NCBI GenBank assembly: GCA_034433615.1
Contig: DAOUAJ010000288.1
Location: 1-19,296 of the forward strand
DNA from: DAOUAJ01 sp034433615
Lineage (GTDB): Bacteria; Chloroflexota; Anaerolineae; DUEN01
Direction: 5' to 3'
Length of the DNA: 19,296 nucleotides
Part shown: piece after piece, positions 14,499 through 19,296 of the stretch
Layout: each line of letters begins with the position of its first letter
Position numbering within the stretch: the first letter of the stretch is position 1
Program-made: the position numbers and the translations under genes
Notes under the pieces: model-generated
What the model was told of the DNA's origin: nothing
Seen by the model: only the letters and a program-made list of their open reading frames with translations
Databases searched by the model: none

Positions 14499-17498
14499 AT
14501 GCGTATTGAAGATTTCCCCCGTCCCAAAGACGACAATGGCCGTGGCGTGCACTGGTCGGCGAGCGTCTATCATCCCAGTGGTTCAGCGCTGGATTTCTGG
14601 ATCGCTGAGCTGCAGGCCATGAAGATCAAGTGGGTCAAGCTGTTGGACGACGGCGGCGGCTCTTCACTGGAGCTGTGTCAGCGCTTGTTGGCCGCTGACA
14701 TCATGCCGATCGTGCGAATGTATCGCGGGACACCGAACCCGGGGCATATCGGTGGCCGCGAGGAGGATGCCATCCGGCGACTGGCCGCTGCCGGCGTCCG
14801 CTACTTCGAGACCAACAACGAGCCGGATCTTCCTGCCGAGTGGAGCACCCACATGCCCGACAACTGGCTGGAGATCGTGGTGGATAACTTCATTTACGAC
14901 GCGGACCGTGTGTTGAACGCAGGCGGCTATCTGGCTTTGCCAGCGATGGGGCCGGGCAGCAAGGACAATCCCATCGGGCTGGTCGTGCGCAAAGGGCGCC
15001 GTGACTTGTTCGAGCGGGGCTGTTGGGTGGCCATCCACAACTACACGCTCAACCACCCCCTCGATTATCCTGATGACGATGTGAACCAACTGGGCAAGCC
15101 GTTGACTCAAGAGGAGTATGATTACTTCGGCGCGTGGGCCTGGGATCACCGGCCGTTAGAGATGATCAATCAGTTGCGGGCAGAACGTAAGAACCCGGGC
15201 GCGACGGTCTACGATGACCCCAACTGTTTCCGCGGCTACCTGTGGACGGCGCGCATGATCGAAGAGGCGCTGGGGTTCATGGTGCCGATCATGTCCACGG
15301 AAGGGGGGCCAGTCGTGGGCTGGGGGGACGATAAACGTTACCCCAAGGTGATCCCTATCCAGCAGGCCGAATGGCAGAGGGAGATTTGCCGCTTCTTTCA
15401 GGAAGAGGCGCCCGATTACTACTTTACCTGCTGCACCTGGCTGATCGCCGCGCGCCGCCTGGGTGATTTCAACATGGCCTGGGAACAGATGAGCTGGTAC
15501 ACTAACGCCTGGGATCAGCAGTTTGGGCTGAGCGGGCAACTACCGGTGGTCCAGGCGCTCAAAGATCTGCCCAGCGTCTCGCGTCTAGGGCCTCGCGGCA
15601 ACTCGATGGTGACAGGCCGCGTGTTGCGTCAGGATACCAGCCAGCCGCTGCCGCAGTTCCCTGTGATCCTGAGGCCCGTGAGCGAGCCGGCCAGGTCGCG
15701 CCAGACGGCCACCAACGAGGCGGGAGCTTATGCCTTTGATCGGGTGGCTGCCGGTGCCTATGATCTGGCAGCCGGGCACGGTGGCGTGGCACAGCGGATC
15801 CAGGTGCCTGACGATGCGACGGTGGAGGCAGAGCTGCGGGTGCCGGCAGGCAATTTCAGCAGCCTGAGCGGCCGCGTGGCCGACACGCGGGGCACTCATC
15901 TGGGCAACGCACCGGTCCGTTTGCTCACACTGCTGGGGCAGGAGGTGGCCAGCACGATCACCGATCGTGATGGCCGCTATCGCTTGGAGGGGTTGCCAGC
16001 CGGCAATTTCCGCCTGGAGGCGGCGGAGGGTGATCAGCGCGTGCGCATTGACGGCATCGTGCTGGATGGGTTCGAGGCTCGCACTCTGGACATTACCGTG
16101 CCCGCGCCGGCCGGGTACATCTACGCTGTTGCTACCAAGCGGCTGCTCCCCCGTGAGGAGACAGGAGGACGCCGCGTATTTTATGGCAAAGTGCTCGATC
16201 CCTCAGGCAACGGCATCAACGGCATCACTCTGGAGATGCGCTGGGTGGGTGCCGCGCCAGGCACCCAGTTCCCGCGCAAGCGTACCGGTCACGATCCATT
16301 TCGGCCAGCCGGTATGTTCGAGTTCGTGCACACCCCGGGTGAATTCATGCTTCAGGTGATGCAGGGCGATTGGGAGAGCGAGATCGCCGATGGACTGAAG
16401 ACGGTCGGCATCCCCGGTCGTGAGGACGATGCCATCACCTGGGAGGTGAACTTCCAACTCCGCCCGTTCAGCGTGGGACAGGCCAGCGTGGTACGCGGCC
16501 AGATCCCGGGAAGCGCAGAGGGTGCCCGGCTCTTCTTGCTGGAGAGCGCGCGCGGTCAGCGTTGGACGACGACCGTGGGCGCAGACGGCCATTTCGCTTT
16601 CACAGACCTGGGGCGTGGCGTCTATACGTTGGAGCTGGAGGGGATCGGTGTGATCCGCGACCGTATTAACCTGGACGGCCAGAACGAGGCTGAGGTGCTT
16701 TTCCCCATGCAAGGCATGATCCAGGGCACCGTGCGCGGCGCTACGCCTGGCGCGAGCATAGTGCTGCGGCCGTTGGTCCCCGGTTGGAATTGGACGCGTC
16801 AGGCTATCGTCAGCGCTTCGGGCAATTACCGATTTGCCAATCTACCCGCTGCGCCCTATGAGATCGAGCTGGACCCCCAGCACAAGGTGCAGGCGGTGTG
16901 TGACGGGTTGGGGATGTTCACCGCGCCGGCTATTGACCTGGGTGAGGCGGCGCGGGGCGTGTTGCGCGGTCAGGTGTTGGACGCCGGGGGGACGCCTCAG
17001 ACGGGCCTGCTCGTCCAGTTGCGGCGGGAAGGGAAGGAGATCGGCGAGTCCACTACAGATGACGAAGGGCGGTTCTCCTTCGGCGGCCTGGCTCAAGGCA
17101 CCTACGAGTTAAGCGTCCCTGCGCTGGAACTGACGCGCTCCGGCATCGCCCTTGATGGCGTATCTGAGACGACGCTCGTGTTGACGCCGGGTGCCAAGGT
17201 GTTGCCGTTGTACCTGTTGTTCGGCTCGCCTGAGGATGCCGATACTCGCACAGCGATGTGGCTGGCGCAGCCTTACCTGGCCGCCAGTCGCTCGGCGGCG
17301 GGCTTCAGCCTGCAGGAGGCAATGCAGGCCAGGCGTGTACTCATTGTAGGAGGCGAGGATGTGATCAGCGCCGATGATGAGCACGCGCTGCGGGAGGCCG
17401 GCTGCGTGGTCCATCGCCTGGCTGGTGATCAGCCTGGCGGTTACAGGCTCTATGGAATCGAACAGGCGTTGAAGGAGTTGGCGCAGGGCGTTGGTTAA
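14499..17498 (+). CDS. Large multidomain protein: GH-A-like TIM barrel, beta-sandwich repeats, putative cell-wall-binding C-terminus
   Basis: This protein has 999 residues. Residues about 1-365 look like a clan GH-A glycosidase barrel. YFETNNEPDL has E108 in the NEP acid/base position, and IMSTEGGP has E268 as a candidate nucleophile, 160 residues later as expected after strands 4 and 7. Carboxypeptidase-regulatory-like beta-sandwich repeats follow (VTGRVLRQDTSQPLPQFPV; LSGRVADTRGTHLGNAPV with DGRYRLEGLPAGNFRLE). Next is a domain at about 537-660 with RRVFYGKVLDPSGNGINGI, then more repeats, then a C-terminal domain (902-999) with RRVLIVGGEDVISADDEHAL and GCVVHRLAGD. The middle and C-terminal domains recur in the next gene. 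No signal peptide or membrane helix is visible. The substrate is unknown. The start has a strong AGGAGG. Confidence 0.82.
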   Translation: MRIEDFPRPKDDNGRGVHWSASVYHPSGSALDFWIAELQAMKIKWVKLLDDGGGSSLELCQRLLAADIMPIVRMYRGTPNPGHIGGREEDAIRRLAAAGVRYFETNNEPDLPAEWSTHMPDNWLEIVVDNFIYDADRVLNAGGYLALPAMGPGSKDNPIGLVVRKGRRDLFERGCWVAIHNYTLNHPLDYPDDDVNQLGKPLTQEEYDYFGAWAWDHRPLEMINQLRAERKNPGATVYDDPNCFRGYLWTARMIEEALGFMVPIMSTEGGPVVGWGDDKRYPKVIPIQQAEWQREICRFFQEEAPDYYFTCCTWLIAARRLGDFNMAWEQMSWYTNAWDQQFGLSGQLPVVQALKDLPSVSRLGPRGNSMVTGRVLRQDTSQPLPQFPVILRPVSEPARSRQTATNEAGAYAFDRVAAGAYDLAAGHGGVAQRIQVPDDATVEAELRVPAGNFSSLSGRVADTRGTHLGNAPVRLLTLLGQEVASTITDRDGRYRLEGLPAGNFRLEAAEGDQRVRIDGIVLDGFEARTLDITVPAPAGYIYAVATKRLLPREETGGRRVFYGKVLDPSGNGINGITLEMRWVGAAPGTQFPRKRTGHDPFRPAGMFEFVHTPGEFMLQVMQGDWESEIADGLKTVGIPGREDDAITWEVNFQLRPFSVGQASVVRGQIPGSAEGARLFLLESARGQRWTTTVGADGHFAFTDLGRGVYTLELEGIGVIRDRINLDGQNEAEVLFPMQGMIQGTVRGATPGASIVLRPLVPGWNWTRQAIVSASGNYRFANLPAAPYEIELDPQHKVQAVCDGLGMFTAPAIDLGEAARGVLRGQVLDAGGTPQTGLLVQLRREGKEIGESTTDDEGRFSFGGLAQGTYELSVPALELTRSGIALDGVSETTLVLTPGAKVLPLYLLFGSPEDADTRTAMWLAQPYLAASRSAAGFSLQEAMQARRVLIVGGEDVISADDEHALREAGCVVHRLAGDQPGGYRLYGIEQALKELAQGVG

Positions 17499-17514
17499 GC
17501 CGGGGGAGGTACCC

Positions 17515-18852
17515 ATGAGCCATTGGGGGCGACGATTTCTGGCGTGGGTGATCGGCCGCCCACCTGAAACGGTCGAGCTTGAGAGAACAGAAGAGGTGGC
17601 TCTTGAGCAGCAACGGGGAGATCTTTCGGGTTTATCCTCCAGAGGAGAGGTACACGATATGGGCAATCAACCGATCAATGACGCCGAAGCTTACGGGGTA
17701 CGCGTGATCCAAACCACGGTGGCGCCTGGGGCATCGCTGTGGCGAACGGTACGGGTGCATCACCTGACGCCAGAGGAGAACGGTGGCAGGCATCACATCT
17801 TCCTGGACATGCTCGACGAAGCCGGTCAGCGCATCATGGGTGCACAGGCTCGGGTGACATGGGATGGCGGCGAACAGACTGTGACGATAGATAAACCGGC
17901 GACGGAACCGGGCACTAATTTCCCTATGTGGAAGTGGCAGGTGTGTGCGGTGGAGGGGCTGGGGTTGCCCTCAGATCGGGTGGAGAACCTGCACACGGGA
18001 CACCCGGACGAAGCGCCAGGGAACACGCTCTTCCACCATTCGTTCCTGGTGGTATTTCAACGTATGACGGTGGCAGCGCCGCGAGCCGAGAGCGTGCTGG
18101 CCGGGCGGGTGCACAACGGCGCTGGTCAGACCGTGCTCCTGTTGCGGGACGGCGTACAGGTGGCCCAGGCCGTGGTCGGAGGAGATGAGCGTTTCCGCTT
18201 CGATGGGTTGCCCGCGGGGCAGTACGCGGCTCGGGTGACAGGGACAGATGTTATCTCTGAGCCCGTGGCTCTGGATGGGCAGAACAGCGCTGAGATCGAG
18301 TTGACGGTGCCGCTGGCGACTGGCGTGATCGAGGGATGGGTCCATGGTGGAGCCGGGCGCACGGTGTTGGCGTTACGAGACGGCACTACCGAGGCGGGGC
18401 GAGCCACGGTGGCAGGGGATGAGTCGTTCCGGATCGAGAGGCTTAGCTCTGGAACGTACGTCGTGGCCGTGGAGGGGACGGTCGTGCTCAGCCAGGCCAT
18501 CGCGCTGGCCGCAGGCGCGACCGAGACCCTGGAATTGACCTTGCCTGCGGAAGGTGGCGAGCCGGGGGAGCGCGCGCTGGCGCATTATGTGCTGCTCGGA
18601 CCCGTGGATGCACCAGGTGAGCAGGTCAATTTTCTGTTGGCCACCGAGTACATCGCCCGCTTCCGCCTGGCGTTTGGTTATTCGCCGGTAGATGCCCGCC
18701 AGGCTGCCCGCGTCACTATCGTCGGCGACGGGTACGGGCCGGCGGAGGAGGCAGAGCTACTGGCGTCTGGCTGCCAAGTGGAACGGATTGGTGGCGGGCC
18801 GGAAGCCATACGAGTGGCGTTGGCCGCGCGCATCGCCAGTGGGCAGCCGTAG
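17515..18852 (+). CDS. Repeat-domain partner protein sharing middle and C-terminal domains with the upstream gene
   Basis: From this start the protein has 445 residues. The N-terminal 48 residues are amphipathic (SHWGRRFLAWVIGRP) but not a convincing signal peptide. A domain at about 65-183 has GGRHHIFLDMLDEAGQRIMG, TWDGGEQTVTIDKP and NFPMWKWQV, and corresponds to residues 537-660 of the upstream protein. Two carboxypeptidase-regulatory-like repeats follow (about 190-267 and 268-350), then a C-terminal domain (355-445) with ARVTIVGDGYGPAEEAELL and GCQVERIGGG that is paralogous to the upstream C-terminus. GGAGG (17505-17509) lies 5 nt before ATG 17515. A second good site, GGAGAGG (17644-17650), lies 8 nt before in-frame ATG 17659, giving 397 residues starting MGNQPINDAE. 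There is no catalytic motif. It lies 16 nt behind the upstream gene, surely co-transcribed. Confidence 0.82.
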   Translation: MSHWGRRFLAWVIGRPPETVELERTEEVALEQQRGDLSGLSSRGEVHDMGNQPINDAEAYGVRVIQTTVAPGASLWRTVRVHHLTPEENGGRHHIFLDMLDEAGQRIMGAQARVTWDGGEQTVTIDKPATEPGTNFPMWKWQVCAVEGLGLPSDRVENLHTGHPDEAPGNTLFHHSFLVVFQRMTVAAPRAESVLAGRVHNGAGQTVLLLRDGVQVAQAVVGGDERFRFDGLPAGQYAARVTGTDVISEPVALDGQNSAEIELTVPLATGVIEGWVHGGAGRTVLALRDGTTEAGRATVAGDESFRIERLSSGTYVVAVEGTVVLSQAIALAAGATETLELTLPAEGGEPGERALAHYVLLGPVDAPGEQVNFLLATEYIARFRLAFGYSPVDARQAARVTIVGDGYGPAEEAELLASGCQVERIGGGPEAIRVALAARIASGQP

Positions 18853-18913
18853 CTGCATTAGTTGGAATGGGCGGAAGCGGGCTGAGATTGAAAGGCCTCT
18901 GAGCTATCACCCT

Positions 18914-18942
18914 TTGACGGAAGAGATGACCGGCATTACAAT
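18914..18942 (+). promoter_or_regulatory. Promoter for the coiled-coil protein gene
   Basis: TTGACG (18914-18919) and TACAAT (18937-18942), each one mismatch from consensus, are separated by exactly 17 nt. Transcription would start near 18949, about 43 nt before the GTG start. The region 18853-18913 holds no recognisable terminator. Confidence 0.65.
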
Positions 18943-18991
18943 ATCATCAAGATACCATTCGCTTCGGCGGGCAATCGGCTGAGGTGAGAAC

Positions 18992-19296
18992 GTGACAACA
19001 ATCCCGTCTCTGACTAAAGAAGAAAAAGAGCGGTTTCTTCAAGCTCTGCGCAAGGACGCGGTTTTCCGTGAAGAGGTTCGGCGTCTGTTGCTGGACGAGA
19101 TGCAAACCTCGATGCAGAACCTTCAGGAGGCTATCCAGAGACTTGTCGCGCTCCATGAGCGGGACACCACATTTCTACGGGAAGGGTTCGAGACCCTGCG
19201 CCAGGCTATCCATGCCACGAATCAGCAGATTCAAGAGAACGGCCGCCAGATCGCCGCTTTGACCGAGCGCATGGAACGTGTTGAGGCTCAGATCGC
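18992..19296 (+). CDS. Coiled-coil protein, N-terminal part (cut by window edge)
   Basis: The frame starts at GTG 18992 behind GAGGTGAG and reads MTTIPSLTKEEKERFLQALR, then KDAVFREEVRRLLLDEM and a long heptad-like stretch (LQEAIQRLVAL, FETLRQAIHATNQQI, ALTERMERVEAQI) to the window edge, about 101 codons. The layout of a short KEE...ALRKDxxFREEVRRLLL head plus coiled coil resembles DUF3782-like proteins of Chloroflexota and cyanobacteria, which end in a PD-(D/E)XK nuclease-like domain. That domain would lie outside the window, so only the coiled coil is seen. Confidence 0.7.
   Translation, partial: MTTIPSLTKEEKERFLQALRKDAVFREEVRRLLLDEMQTSMQNLQEAIQRLVALHERDTTFLREGFETLRQAIHATNQQIQENGRQIAALTERMERVEAQI

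Overview
The window is GC-rich, tightly packed bacterial DNA. It is most likely from a Chloroflexota lineage (Anaerolineae/Caldilineae-like). That assignment is an inference from gene style: a Thr/Pro-rich LysM protein with N-terminal zinc ribbons, isopentenyl phosphate kinase beside an aconitase-X swivel protein, a FecR-like membrane protein, large repeat-domain proteins without signal peptides, and a purine/pyrimidine-asymmetric palindromic repeat. Several intergenic regions carry good sigma70-type promoters with exact 17-nt spacers. No rRNA, tRNA, CRISPR array or insertion sequence was seen.

Minus-strand block (1-2863). Reading leftward, a truncated C-terminal remnant of a uroporphyrinogen-decarboxylase-family protein (2651-2863) is followed by a promoter-like TATAAT, a possible 43-codon ORF overlapping the next gene by ATGA, a zinc-dependent MDR dehydrogenase, a Gfo/Idh/MocA oxidoreductase with a TTG start, and a flavodoxin cut by the window edge. 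The two dehydrogenases suggest sugar or polyol catabolism.

Plus-strand block A (2900-5582). A promoter precedes three overlapping genes: selA (selenocysteine synthase), a DUF126 aconitase-X swivel subunit and isopentenyl phosphate kinase. The last two point to an archaeal-type (phosphomevalonate dehydratase) isoprenoid route. The large DUF521 subunit is not in the window.

Plus-strand block B (5625-14368). A near-consensus promoter drives an RseP-type site-2 protease, with a terminator-like hairpin behind it. Then come a zinc-ribbon/TM/double-LysM protein, a HEAT-repeat protein, a TPR protein, a broken retropepsin-like remnant, a PflX-type radical SAM enzyme, a FecR-like membrane protein and a GT39-like membrane glycosyltransferase. 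The glycosyltransferase gene carries an in-frame palindromic repeat of about 170 bp. Most of this block concerns the envelope.

Plus-strand block C (14398-18852). A promoter with a perfect TATAAT drives two adjacent large proteins. One is a GH-A-like TIM-barrel protein followed by beta-sandwich repeats; the other is a smaller partner. They share two further domains, including a paralogous C-terminal domain that looks like a cell-wall-binding type 2 unit. Neither has a recognisable signal peptide. I consider this pair the most likely undescribed system here. A further promoter and the start of a coiled-coil protein (18992 to the end) close the window.
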